Assembly: GCA_016793415.1 (NCBI GenBank)
Contig: JAEUMC010000291.1
Coordinates: 1 to 7,092 of the forward strand
DNA length: 7,092 bases
Reading direction: 5' to 3'
Source of the DNA: Devosia sp.
GTDB taxonomy: Bacteria > Pseudomonadota > Alphaproteobacteria > Rhizobiales > Devosiaceae
In this document: piece after piece, positions 1 to 6,099 of the stretch
How positions within the stretch are numbered: position 1 is the first letter of the stretch
Layout of the letters: each line of letters begins with the position of its first letter
The notes under the pieces: model-generated
What the model saw: the letters and a program-made list of their open reading frames with translations, nothing else
The model's database searches: none
What the model was told of the DNA's origin: nothing
Program-made: the position numbers and the translations under genes

Positions 1-20
1 CCCACCCCCAACCCCTCCCC
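1..20 (-). other. Potential G-quadruplex in the operon 3' end
   Basis: Read on the minus strand, this stretch has four G-runs of 4, 4, 5 and 3 bases separated by loops of only 1, 2 and 1 nt. This meets the usual G3+ with N1-7 loop definition of a quadruplex-forming sequence. It lies just downstream of the last gene and shares two of its G-runs with the right arm of the adjacent hairpin, so the two structures would compete in the RNA. The pattern is seen directly; folding and any role in termination or RNA stability are inference. It may also just be the flank of a dispersed palindromic repeat. Confidence 0.45.
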
Positions 21-34
21 TCAAGGGGGAGGGG
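12..34 (-). terminator. GC-rich hairpin after the last gene, probable terminator or dispersed palindromic repeat
   Basis: Bases 12-20 and 26-34 are perfect reverse complements (9 bp, all but one pair G:C) around a 5-nt loop. On the minus strand the hairpin begins 2 nt after the TAG stop of the LLM oxidoreductase gene, where an operon terminator is expected. It is followed by a G-rich tail and not by a run of U, so it is not a canonical intrinsic terminator. C/G-rich palindromes of this look are, from memory, common between genes in alphaproteobacterial genomes, so it may be a copy of a dispersed repeat that also ends transcripts. Copy number cannot be judged from this window. Confidence 0.6.
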
Positions 35-36
35 AG

Positions 37-1101
37 CTACCGAAACCCCGGCGCCACCTCCTCCATGAAATACGCCATTCCATCCGTATCGGGGGCATCC
101 ATGAACCACAGCATCAGGTGGTCGACCCCCTGCCCCCTGAGCTCGACGATCCGCGCCTTCGCTTCTTCGGCGGTGCCGATGATCCACGGCCCGGTCATCG
201 CCTCGGGCAGCCGGTCGACCCGGCCGGCGACGAAATCGGTCACCTCCGGCTGCGGCTCGCCCGACTTGGTCTCGACCAGCCGTTCGACCAGAGCCGCCAC
301 CTTGCGGCGCAGCGTCGTCAAATCCGGCGCGACAAGGATCTGCGTCTCGAAGCTGATCTCCACTTCGGCGCGCGATCGCCCGGCTTTGGCCAGCGAGGCA
401 TCAAGCAATGCCAGCCGCCGCGCCAGTTCCGTCAGCGTCACCGGCGTACTGTTCCAGCCATCGGCGATGCGGCCGCTGAGCTCGATCACCGGATCGAACG
501 CTTCACCGAGCCACACCGGGATGTGGGCCTGTACCGGCTTCGGTGCCAGCTGCGCCCCGGTCACCTGGTAAAACTTGCCGTTGAAGTCGATCGGCCTGTC
601 TGAGGCATAGAGCGCCTTGATCAGATTGATCGCTTCTTCCAGCCGTTCGACGCGCGCATCATGGTTGTCGTCCCAATCGAGGCCATAGGCCACCTGCTCG
701 GGGCGGCCCATGCCGGCTTCGAAGAAATGGATGAAGCGGCCACCCGACAAGAGGTCGAGTGTCGACATCATCTTGGCGGCGATCTGCGGGGCGCGGAACA
801 GGTTGGCCTGGTGGATCAGCCCGAGCTGCGCCTTGCTGGTGGCACCGGCAATCATCGCCAGCGTGGTCCAGCCTTCCAGCACCGCCTGCTCGCGACCCAG
901 CATCAGGTGATCGCAGACCCAGAGCGAGTCGAACCCGAGCCGCTCCGCTTCGCGGGCATTGCCGAGCACGTCGACATCCTCGATCCGCGCCACATTGGGC
1001 ACCCGGAACAGCCCGGGGCTCGGCATGGCGAAGGCCGGCACGCAGTAGCCCAGCTTGAGCGTCCCCGCTTTGCGGCGGGCGGCGAGATCGGCCGAGATCA
1101 T
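37..1101 (-). CDS. LLM class (luciferase-like) flavin-dependent oxidoreductase
   Basis: This 354-residue protein of the bacterial luciferase-like monooxygenase fold (TIM barrel) uses reduced FMN or F420 as redox partner; which one cannot be told from sequence alone. Visible family marks are AERLGFDSLWVCDHL (residues 52-66), LDLLSGGRF (115-123), a PKPVQAHIPVWLGE stretch (187-200), ADGW (213-216) and a GTAEEAKARI segment near the C-terminus (309-318) typical of LLM proteins. No signal peptide or membrane segment is seen, so it is cytoplasmic. The ATG at 1101-1099 is chosen because its ATGA overlaps the TGA stop of the hydroxyacid dehydrogenase gene by 4 nt, giving translational coupling; the frame stays open upstream to 1476 but that part only shadows the preceding gene. 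The SD is weak, consistent with coupling. It is the last gene of the operon. No flavin reductase is in view. The substrate is unknown; an oxygenase or an F420-type dehydrogenase are both possible. Confidence 0.88.
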   Translation of the reverse strand: MISADLAARRKAGTLKLGYCVPAFAMPSPGLFRVPNVARIEDVDVLGNAREAERLGFDSLWVCDHLMLGREQAVLEGWTTLAMIAGATSKAQLGLIHQANLFRAPQIAAKMMSTLDLLSGGRFIHFFEAGMGRPEQVAYGLDWDDNHDARVERLEEAINLIKALYASDRPIDFNGKFYQVTGAQLAPKPVQAHIPVWLGEAFDPVIELSGRIADGWNSTPVTLTELARRLALLDASLAKAGRSRAEVEISFETQILVAPDLTTLRRKVAALVERLVETKSGEPQPEVTDFVAGRVDRLPEAMTGPWIIGTAEEAKARIVELRGQGVDHLMLWFMDAPDTDGMAYFMEEVAPGFR

Positions 1102-2171
1102 GACTTGACCCCGGCGCGCGGCACCAGGTCGTGCCGGGTGCGATGGCCGGCAAACTTGCGGGCAATCTCGTCGGCGGCGAGCGTCAGGAAGCGCGGCCCG
1201 CAGGGCGCGGTGACGCCGGCAATGTGCGGGGTCAGAAAGACGTTGCTCATCTGCCGGAGCGGCGAATCCGCCTCGAGCGGTTCGGGGTCGAACACGTCGA
1301 GCGAGGCAATCACGTCGCCGCGTACCAGCCGCCGGATTAGTGCCGCCTGATCGACCACCGCCCCGCGCGACACGTTGACGAACACCGAGCGCGGCCGCAG
1401 CAGGTTCAACTCCTTCTCGCCGATCATCCCCTTGGTCTCCGGCGTCAGTGGCACCAGCGAGATCACCACGTCGCACTCCATCACCTGCTCGAGCGAGGTG
1501 AGCGTGATGTCGTAGATGTCGGCCAGCACCCGCGGCGCGTAAGGATCGAACGCGTAGATATCGGCCTGGAACGGCTGCAGCAGCTCGATCAGCCGGCGTC
1601 CGATGTAGCCGGCGCCGATCAGCCCGACGCTGCGGCCGGTGAGCTCGCCGTTAAAGCCGGGATCGGCGACACGGTCCTCCCACTTCTGGAACGGCACTTC
1701 CCCCGCGATCAACCGGCGGAACAGCGCGCCGGCATTGCGCAAGCCGATCATCGCCATGGCCAGCGCCCATTCGGCCACCGGATAGGACGAGCCATTGGTG
1801 GTATCGACCACTGTCACGCCGCGCGCCGCTGCGGCCTCGACATCGATACGCTGGCTGAAGCGGTCGCCTTCCACTTCGGCGATGAACTTCAGATTCGGCA
1901 GCCGGTCGAGAATGGCGCCGGTGAGCCGCGGCGAGCCGTGGCAGACCAGCAGCGCATCGAGCTTGCCGGCAAAGGCCACCAGTTTGTCGATCGCCGCGGA
2001 ATTCTCGGGCGGCGCTTCATCCCAGCTCGAGGGCTCATCGCACAGGTGATGCTCGAAACTGCCCAGACTCTGGAGCGCCTCGATCGCCTCGGCATCGGCC
2101 ATCCGCGCAAAGGTGTCGGCGTTGCAGGCAAAGCCGACGCGCAGCGGTCGCGGCAGGTTGTAGATGGTCAT
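1098..2171 (-). CDS. D-2-hydroxyacid dehydrogenase (NAD(P)-dependent)
   Basis: This 357-residue enzyme belongs to the D-isomer-specific 2-hydroxyacid dehydrogenase family, which interconverts 2-keto acids and D-2-hydroxy acids with NAD(P)H in the cytosol. The nucleotide-binding motif GAGYIG is at residues 186-191, followed by an acidic residue at the end of the second strand (D209), which favours NAD over NADP. The catalytic set is complete: R269 in NVSRGAVVD, E297 in DVFDPEP, and H316 in LTPHIAG. Length is slightly above the usual 310-340. The N-terminal part (1-110) is the more variable substrate-binding domain and gives no substrate clue. The ATG at 2171-2169 has GAGG (2182-2179) 7 nt upstream. 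A 12-nt gap separates it from the aldehyde dehydrogenase gene, and its stop overlaps the start of the LLM gene. It could reduce or oxidise a keto/hydroxy acid made by the operon; phosphoglycerate or glyoxylate reductase activity is an alternative. Confidence 0.92.
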   Translation of the reverse strand: MTIYNLPRPLRVGFACNADTFARMADAEAIEALQSLGSFEHHLCDEPSSWDEAPPENSAAIDKLVAFAGKLDALLVCHGSPRLTGAILDRLPNLKFIAEVEGDRFSQRIDVEAAAARGVTVVDTTNGSSYPVAEWALAMAMIGLRNAGALFRRLIAGEVPFQKWEDRVADPGFNGELTGRSVGLIGAGYIGRRLIELLQPFQADIYAFDPYAPRVLADIYDITLTSLEQVMECDVVISLVPLTPETKGMIGEKELNLLRPRSVFVNVSRGAVVDQAALIRRLVRGDVIASLDVFDPEPLEADSPLRQMSNVFLTPHIAGVTAPCGPRFLTLAADEIARKFAGHRTRHDLVPRAGVKS

Positions 2172-2178
2172 CGTAGTG

Positions 2179-2182
2179 CCTC
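2179..2182 (-). promoter_or_regulatory. Shine-Dalgarno for the hydroxyacid dehydrogenase
   Basis: GAGG on the minus strand sits 7 nt before the ATG at 2171, inside the 12-nt gap after the aldehyde dehydrogenase stop codon. It supports that start and independent ribosome loading within the operon. Confidence 0.6.
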
Positions 2183-2183
2183 G

Positions 2184-3572
2184 TCAGCCAATCCACACGG
2201 TCTTGGCGTTGGTGAATTCGGTTATGCCGACCTGTCCCAGTTCGCGGCCATAGCCGGACGACTTGATGCCGCCGAACGAGATATGCGCATCCGAGCGCAC
2301 CATGTCGTTGATGAACACCGCGCCGGCTTCGACGCTCTGTTCCATCCGCTGCGCCCGGTCCTCGTCGCGCGTCCACACCGCCGCGGCGAGCCCGAACTCG
2401 GTGCCGTTGGCAATGCGCAGCGCCTCGGCTTCGTCGGCGAATGGGAAGATCGGCGCCACCGGCCCGAACAGCTCTTCGCGCGCCGCGACATTGTCGTCGG
2501 CGACATTGGTGAGCACGGTCGGCGCGAAGAAGAAGCCCGGCCCATCGACGGTGCCGCCGGCCAGCGCCACCCGCGCCCCACCGGCAATGCTGCGGTCGAG
2601 CTGATCCTGCAGCCCCTTGCGGAGGTCGGCGCGCGCCATCGGCCCGAGCCCGTGCTTTTCATCGAGCGGATCGCCATAGGCAATCTTGCGCGCCGCCTCG
2701 ACGAAGGCCTCGGTGAAATCGGCGGCGATCGACTGCTCGACCAGGAAGCGCTTGGCGCAGACGCAGCTCTGCCCCGAATTATTGTGCCGTGCCGCCACCG
2801 CCATCTTCACCGCCGCGTTGAAATCGGCATCGGCGAAAACGATGAACGGGTCCGAGCCGCCGAGCTCCAGCACGGCTTTCTTCCCGGTCGCTCCAGCGAG
2901 CCCGGCAATGGTCCGTCCGGCGCGCACGCTGCCAGTGACGGTGACGCTACGGATGCGGGGATCGGCGATCAGTTTCCCCACCGTCGGATGATCGAGGCGG
3001 AGGTTGACCAGCACGCCATCCGGCATGCCGGCCTCGGCGAACACCTGTTCCAGTGCCTCGGCGCATGCCGGCACGTTCTCGGCGTGCTTGATCACCGTGG
3101 TGTTGCCGGCAAGGAAGGCCGGCGCGAAGAAGCGGATCACCTGCCAGAACGGAAAGTTCCACGGCATGATGGCGAGGATCGGCCCTAGCCCTTCGTAGCG
3201 CACCCGGCTGGCGCGCGCCGGGCTCTTCACCGCCAGCGGCTCCAGCCAGCCCGGCCCGAGCTCTGCCGTGGTCCGGCAGGTTGCAGCGCACTTCCTGATC
3301 TCGCCGCGCGCCTCGTTGATGGGCTTGCCCATCTCCAAGGTCATCAGCCGGGCGAAGGCCTCGAGATTGGCTTCGAGCCGGTCGGCGAGAGCCAGCAGCA
3401 GCTGGGCGCGCTTTTCGATCCCGGCGGCGCGGATGCTGCCCCAGGCGGCAAAGCTGCGCTCGAGCGCCGCCTCGACTTCCGCGCCGTCATGCAGGCGATA
3501 GCTGCCGAACTGCTCGCCGGTGGCCGGGTTGAGCGAACGGAACATGGTTTCGGGGCGCGCAGGGGCGTTCAT
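2184..3572 (-). CDS. Aldehyde dehydrogenase, Sad/GabD (succinate-semialdehyde dehydrogenase)-like
   Basis: This 462-residue NAD(P)-dependent aldehyde dehydrogenase has the same length, as recalled, as E. coli Sad (YneI) and shares its hallmark segments TVTGSVRAG (211-219), LELGGSDPFIV (235-245) and GPMARADLR (310-318). Catalytic residues are all present: N139 in PWNFP, K162 binding the cofactor, general base E236, nucleophile C270 in NSGQSC, and E367 with F369 in EELFGP. A second cysteine, C272, forms a CxC like that of GabD and mammalian SSADH. It would oxidise a semialdehyde or small hydroxyaldehyde to the acid in the cytosol. In a sugar-acid operon, lactaldehyde, glycolaldehyde, succinate semialdehyde or 2-ketoglutarate semialdehyde are plausible substrates. 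The ATG at 3572 has AAGGA 8 nt upstream and lies 3 nt after the amidohydrolase stop. Family is certain; true substrate is not, so no symbol is given. Confidence 0.93.
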   Translation of the reverse strand: MNAPARPETMFRSLNPATGEQFGSYRLHDGAEVEAALERSFAAWGSIRAAGIEKRAQLLLALADRLEANLEAFARLMTLEMGKPINEARGEIRKCAATCRTTAELGPGWLEPLAVKSPARASRVRYEGLGPILAIMPWNFPFWQVIRFFAPAFLAGNTTVIKHAENVPACAEALEQVFAEAGMPDGVLVNLRLDHPTVGKLIADPRIRSVTVTGSVRAGRTIAGLAGATGKKAVLELGGSDPFIVFADADFNAAVKMAVAARHNNSGQSCVCAKRFLVEQSIAADFTEAFVEAARKIAYGDPLDEKHGLGPMARADLRKGLQDQLDRSIAGGARVALAGGTVDGPGFFFAPTVLTNVADDNVAAREELFGPVAPIFPFADEAEALRIANGTEFGLAAAVWTRDEDRAQRMEQSVEAGAVFINDMVRSDAHISFGGIKSSGYGRELGQVGITEFTNAKTVWIG

Positions 3573-3575
3573 CGA

Positions 3576-4427
3576 CTAAGTCCTTATTTGCGCGGCGTTA
3601 TCGAGCAGCCGCTTGAGCGTGCCGCCGAGGATCGGCTCGAGATCCCCCGGTTGCAGGAAACGGCAATGGCGGCGCACGATTTCGAGCGCCTGCTTGTAGG
3701 TCATCGCCCGGCTGAGCGCCGGAAAGTCCGAGCCCCAGCAGAGCCGCTGCGGGCCGAAGGCCGCATATAGCCCCTCGGCGATCCACATGGCGCTCGGGTG
3801 CGGATAGTCCCAGCCGTTCTCCAGCCCCACCGCGTAGTGAAAGCCGGAAAGCTTGATGTGGACATTGGGGTGCTGCGCCAGCGTCGCGATCGCTTCGAGA
3901 TCGGACCGCGGCGCCGTCGAGCTGATCCCACCCATATGGTGCAGCAACACCACGAGATCGGGGGTTTCGGCGCAGATCGCGCCCAGGTCCGCCGCCCAGG
4001 CCGGCCCCATGGCGATCGAGGCGATCAGCTTCCGCTCAGCGGCAAGCTTGAAGAACGCCCGGCCCTCGTCGGAGCGGAACCAGCCGTCGTTCTCGCCCAC
4101 ATAGTGGGTGAAGCCCTTGATCGGCAGGGTGTCGGCAGCCACGCGCAGCCGCTCCACCGCGCCCGGCGTGTGATACTCGGGCGACCAGACGCAATCGACA
4201 TCGGCGAACTGGTGCAGCCGGGTGGGGTAGCGGCGCACCGCCGCTGCCCCATAGGCATTGTTGTCCGGGTTCTTCTCGATCCGCGCCGAAACGATCACCG
4301 CCTCGGCGACGCCGTTCTGATCCATCTCGTGGATCAGGTGCTCGACCGAACCTTTGGTCGCCTCGTCGGGCACCTCCGGCTCGTATGGCCAGCGCGCCCA
4401 GGCGTGAGTGTGGCTGTCGACGATCAC
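3576..4427 (-). CDS. Amidohydrolase_2 family protein, probable lactonase
   Basis: This 283-residue TIM-barrel hydrolase is of the amidohydrolase_2 / COG3618 type, the group holding L-fuconolactonase-like and 2-pyrone-4,6-dicarboxylate lactonase (LigI)-like enzymes. The N-terminal HTH motif supplies H6 and H8 at the end of the first strand, HHMGG gives H163/H164, KLSGFH (192-197) is a family-typical strand, and WGSDFP carries the catalytic Asp D234. Some members work without metal, so metal use is open. The start is GTG at 4427-4425: the next Met is residue 35, which would remove HxH, and the N-terminus IVDSHTH matches the family. SD is poor (AGG about 7 nt upstream). The gene begins 6 nt after the dehydratase stop. 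Placed between a sugar dehydrogenase and an acid-sugar dehydratase, hydrolysis of a sugar lactone to an aldonate is the best guess; decarboxylase or pyrone hydrolase activity is less likely. Confidence 0.88.
   Translation of the reverse strand: MIVDSHTHAWARWPYEPEVPDEATKGSVEHLIHEMDQNGVAEAVIVSARIEKNPDNNAYGAAAVRRYPTRLHQFADVDCVWSPEYHTPGAVERLRVAADTLPIKGFTHYVGENDGWFRSDEGRAFFKLAAERKLIASIAMGPAWAADLGAICAETPDLVVLLHHMGGISSTAPRSDLEAIATLAQHPNVHIKLSGFHYAVGLENGWDYPHPSAMWIAEGLYAAFGPQRLCWGSDFPALSRAMTYKQALEIVRRHCRFLQPGDLEPILGGTLKRLLDNAAQIRT
3581..3585 (-). promoter_or_regulatory. Shine-Dalgarno for the aldehyde dehydrogenase
   Basis: AAGGA on the minus strand lies 8 nt before the ATG at 3572. It sits inside the last codons of the amidohydrolase gene, whose TAG stop (3578-3576) falls between it and the start. 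This fixes the start and suggests reinitiation or coupling. Confidence 0.65.
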
Positions 4428-4433
4428 GGGCGC

Positions 4434-5558
4434 CTACCGGAATGCCACCGAACCGTCGGTCTTCAGCGAAGTCGGCGGCACCTTGTTGATCACGGGAATG
4501 CTCTTCAGCCCCTCATGGTCGAGCTCGACTCCCAGACCCGGCGTCTCGTTGGGCAGCCAGTGGCCGTTGATGACAGGGACGATCGCCTTCACTGCCTTGG
4601 TCCAGGGCGCGCGGTCCTGCAGCATGTGCTCGGTCACTTCCCAGTTCGGCACGGCAAAGCCGAGTTGCACCTGCGCCGCGGTCGCCACCGGGCCCGACGG
4701 CACGGCGTGCGGGATGATGCCCTGGTGATGCGCCTCGGCCAGTGCGCAGATCTTGCGCGTGCCGGTAATGCCGCCGGCAATGCCGACATCGGGGCGGATA
4801 TGGTGCACCCCGCCATGCTCGACATACTCGCGGAACTCCCAAATCGAGGTATTGCGCTCGCCTGCCGCCATCGGCACCCGCGACTTCTGCGACACTTCGC
4901 CGAAGCTCAGCACGCTGTCGGGCGGAATCGGATCTTCGACGAACAGCGGGCGGAACTGCTCGAATTCGCGGATCGCCGCGATGGATTCGCCGAGCGCCAT
5001 GTTCCGATGTAGCTCAATGCCGATCTCGACATCCCAGCCCACCACTTCGCGGATCAGCGCCATGCGCTCGACCATGTCCTTCACCTTGGCGCCGAACGCC
5101 ATCAGGTGATGCTCGGGCTGGTAGACCATCACCTTGAGCGCGGTGTAGCCGTCTTCGACCGCCGCCTTGCAGCTCGCCGCCACTTCCTCGGCGGTGCCGT
5201 AGGGGATCACCAGCATGGCGCGCACCTTGTCGCGCACCCGGCCGCCCAACAGGTCCCAGACCGGCGCCTGGTAATGCTTGCCCTTGATGTCCCACAGCGC
5301 CTGGTCGATGGCGGAAATCGCGCCGCCAATGGCCATGCCGCGCATCGAGTAAGCGCGATAGAGGCTGAGATTGTGATACTCGATGCGGAACGGATCCTCG
5401 CCGATCAGCCGCTCGCCAAAACCCTTGGCCACCGACGCCGTCGCCTCGGGGAAGCCGAAGAAGGTGGATTCGCCCACGCCTCTGAGGCCGGTGTCCGTCG
5501 TCACTTCGACGAACATCCAGTTATGCGCGACGTAGGTATCGATACGCTCGATCTTCAC
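4434..5558 (-). CDS. Enolase-superfamily acid-sugar dehydratase, DgoD/mandelate racemase-like
   Basis: This 374-residue protein has the enolase-superfamily layout: an N-terminal capping domain (about 1-115) and a (beta/alpha)7 barrel. It resembles D-galactonate dehydratase (DgoD), whose reaction gives a 2-keto-3-deoxy acid. Metal-ligand positions are E182 in IELHRN (Asp in most relatives), E208 in VEDP and E234 in AAGER. The His-Asp dyad of the mandelate racemase subgroup is D257 (RPDVGIAGG) with H284 (IIPHAVPSGP), and H184 sits where DgoD has its general acid. The start is GTG at 5558-5556, overlapping the VOC stop in GTGA (4 nt) and preceded by a good GAGGAA SD 5 nt away. The C-terminal PGLGVELD near 340-347 is also DgoD-like. 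Substrate is unknown: galactonate is possible but the altered ligand and the neighbours argue for another aldonate, so no symbol is assigned. Confidence 0.9.
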   Translation of the reverse strand: MKIERIDTYVAHNWMFVEVTTDTGLRGVGESTFFGFPEATASVAKGFGERLIGEDPFRIEYHNLSLYRAYSMRGMAIGGAISAIDQALWDIKGKHYQAPVWDLLGGRVRDKVRAMLVIPYGTAEEVAASCKAAVEDGYTALKVMVYQPEHHLMAFGAKVKDMVERMALIREVVGWDVEIGIELHRNMALGESIAAIREFEQFRPLFVEDPIPPDSVLSFGEVSQKSRVPMAAGERNTSIWEFREYVEHGGVHHIRPDVGIAGGITGTRKICALAEAHHQGIIPHAVPSGPVATAAQVQLGFAVPNWEVTEHMLQDRAPWTKAVKAIVPVINGHWLPNETPGLGVELDHEGLKSIPVINKVPPTSLKTDGSVAFR

Positions 5559-6088
5559 TTTGCTTCCTCAGGATAGACGAATAGCGGTGTGCGGCGGGTC
5601 GCCGGCGGACTGATCAGCTCCAGCACCAGGCCGTTGAGCTTTGGGGAGGTGAAATAGACGAAGGCGCCGCTGCCATCGCCGCCAAACCCCCGGGCCGATT
5701 GCAGGCGGGTGAAGCCGGCAGCTTCGAGTTCGGCCACCGCCTCGGCGTGGTTCTCCATCACATGGATGCCGATATGGTTGAGCCCTTCGCCGGAACTCGC
5801 CAGTTGATCGGCGAAGAAGGATGGACCGGTGGTCGGCTCGACCAGTTCGAACTGCACGCCATCCTTCCAGGCGAGCGCGTGCTTCAGGCCGAACTGGGCC
5901 GGGGCGCCCTTGTAGGTCATGTCCTTCAAAATCTCGGGCGTATATTCCCACGCCGTCCAGGGCCCGATGCGGAGCAGGTCCCACCACTGCCTGGTCGCGG
6001 CCTCGAGGTCACGCACCACGAAGGCGATCTGCTTGGGGCCGAGCTTCTGGACGATCAGCGGCACGGCGGCAAAAGCGGCATCAGTCAT
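5555..6088 (-). CDS. VOC family (glyoxalase_4 / methylmalonyl-CoA epimerase-like) protein
   Basis: This 177-residue protein has two beta-alpha-beta-beta-beta modules of the vicinal oxygen chelate fold, about residues 16-88 and 103-161. The first module opens with KQIAFVVRDLEAA (19-31) and ends with QFELVEP (79-85); the second opens with LNHIGIHV (103-110) and ends with LVLELISPP (154-162). By position the metal-site candidates are Q20, E81, H105 and E157; a Gln replaces the usual first His. The family includes epimerases, lyases and dioxygenases acting through a divalent metal, so a role as epimerase or isomerase of an operon intermediate is plausible but not shown. The ATG at 6088 has a near-perfect SD 5 nt upstream. 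It starts 11 nt after the oxidoreductase stop and overlaps the dehydratase start by 4 nt. Exact function is not recognised. Confidence 0.85.
   Translation of the reverse strand: MTDAAFAAVPLIVQKLGPKQIAFVVRDLEAATRQWWDLLRIGPWTAWEYTPEILKDMTYKGAPAQFGLKHALAWKDGVQFELVEPTTGPSFFADQLASSGEGLNHIGIHVMENHAEAVAELEAAGFTRLQSARGFGGDGSGAFVYFTSPKLNGLVLELISPPATRRTPLFVYPEEAK
5564..5569 (-). promoter_or_regulatory. Shine-Dalgarno selecting the GTG start of the dehydratase
   Basis: GAGGAA on the minus strand lies 5 nt before the GTG at 5558. It is inside the final codons of the VOC gene and explains efficient use of a non-ATG start at the 4-nt GTGA overlap. Confidence 0.65.
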
Positions 6089-6092
6089 GCTG

Positions 6093-6099
6093 TCCTCCC
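6093..6099 (-). promoter_or_regulatory. Strong Shine-Dalgarno for the VOC gene
   Basis: GGGAGGA on the minus strand lies immediately after the oxidoreductase TGA stop and 4 nt before the ATG at 6088. It is the strongest ribosome binding site in the window and suggests the VOC protein is well translated. Confidence 0.7.

Noticed and set aside
37..1101. Assigning the LLM protein as sulfoquinovose or alkanesulfonate monooxygenase
   Set aside because: Only general LLM motifs are visible, with no flavin reductase, sulfonate transporter or SQ-specific partner in the window; kept only as an analogy.
1102..1476. N-terminal extension of the LLM gene to an upstream start at 1476
   Set aside because: The added 125 residues overlap the hydroxyacid dehydrogenase catalytic region in another frame and are Arg/Ala-rich with no LLM similarity; the ATGA start at 1101 fits the family N-terminus.
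1938..3188. 416-codon open frame on the plus strand
   Set aside because: It lies antisense to the clear hydroxyacid and aldehyde dehydrogenase genes, has a His/Arg/Gly-rich low-information translation with no recognisable domain, and is what GC-rich codon bias produces opposite real genes.
3798..5012. 404-codon open frame on the plus strand
   Set aside because: It is antisense to the amidohydrolase and dehydratase genes, with Arg/His/Gly-rich composition and no motif; a GC-bias shadow.
4434..5558. Direct naming of the dehydratase as dgoD
   Set aside because: Motifs resemble DgoD, but the first metal ligand is Glu and no DgoA aldolase or DgoK kinase is nearby, so the substrate cannot be fixed.
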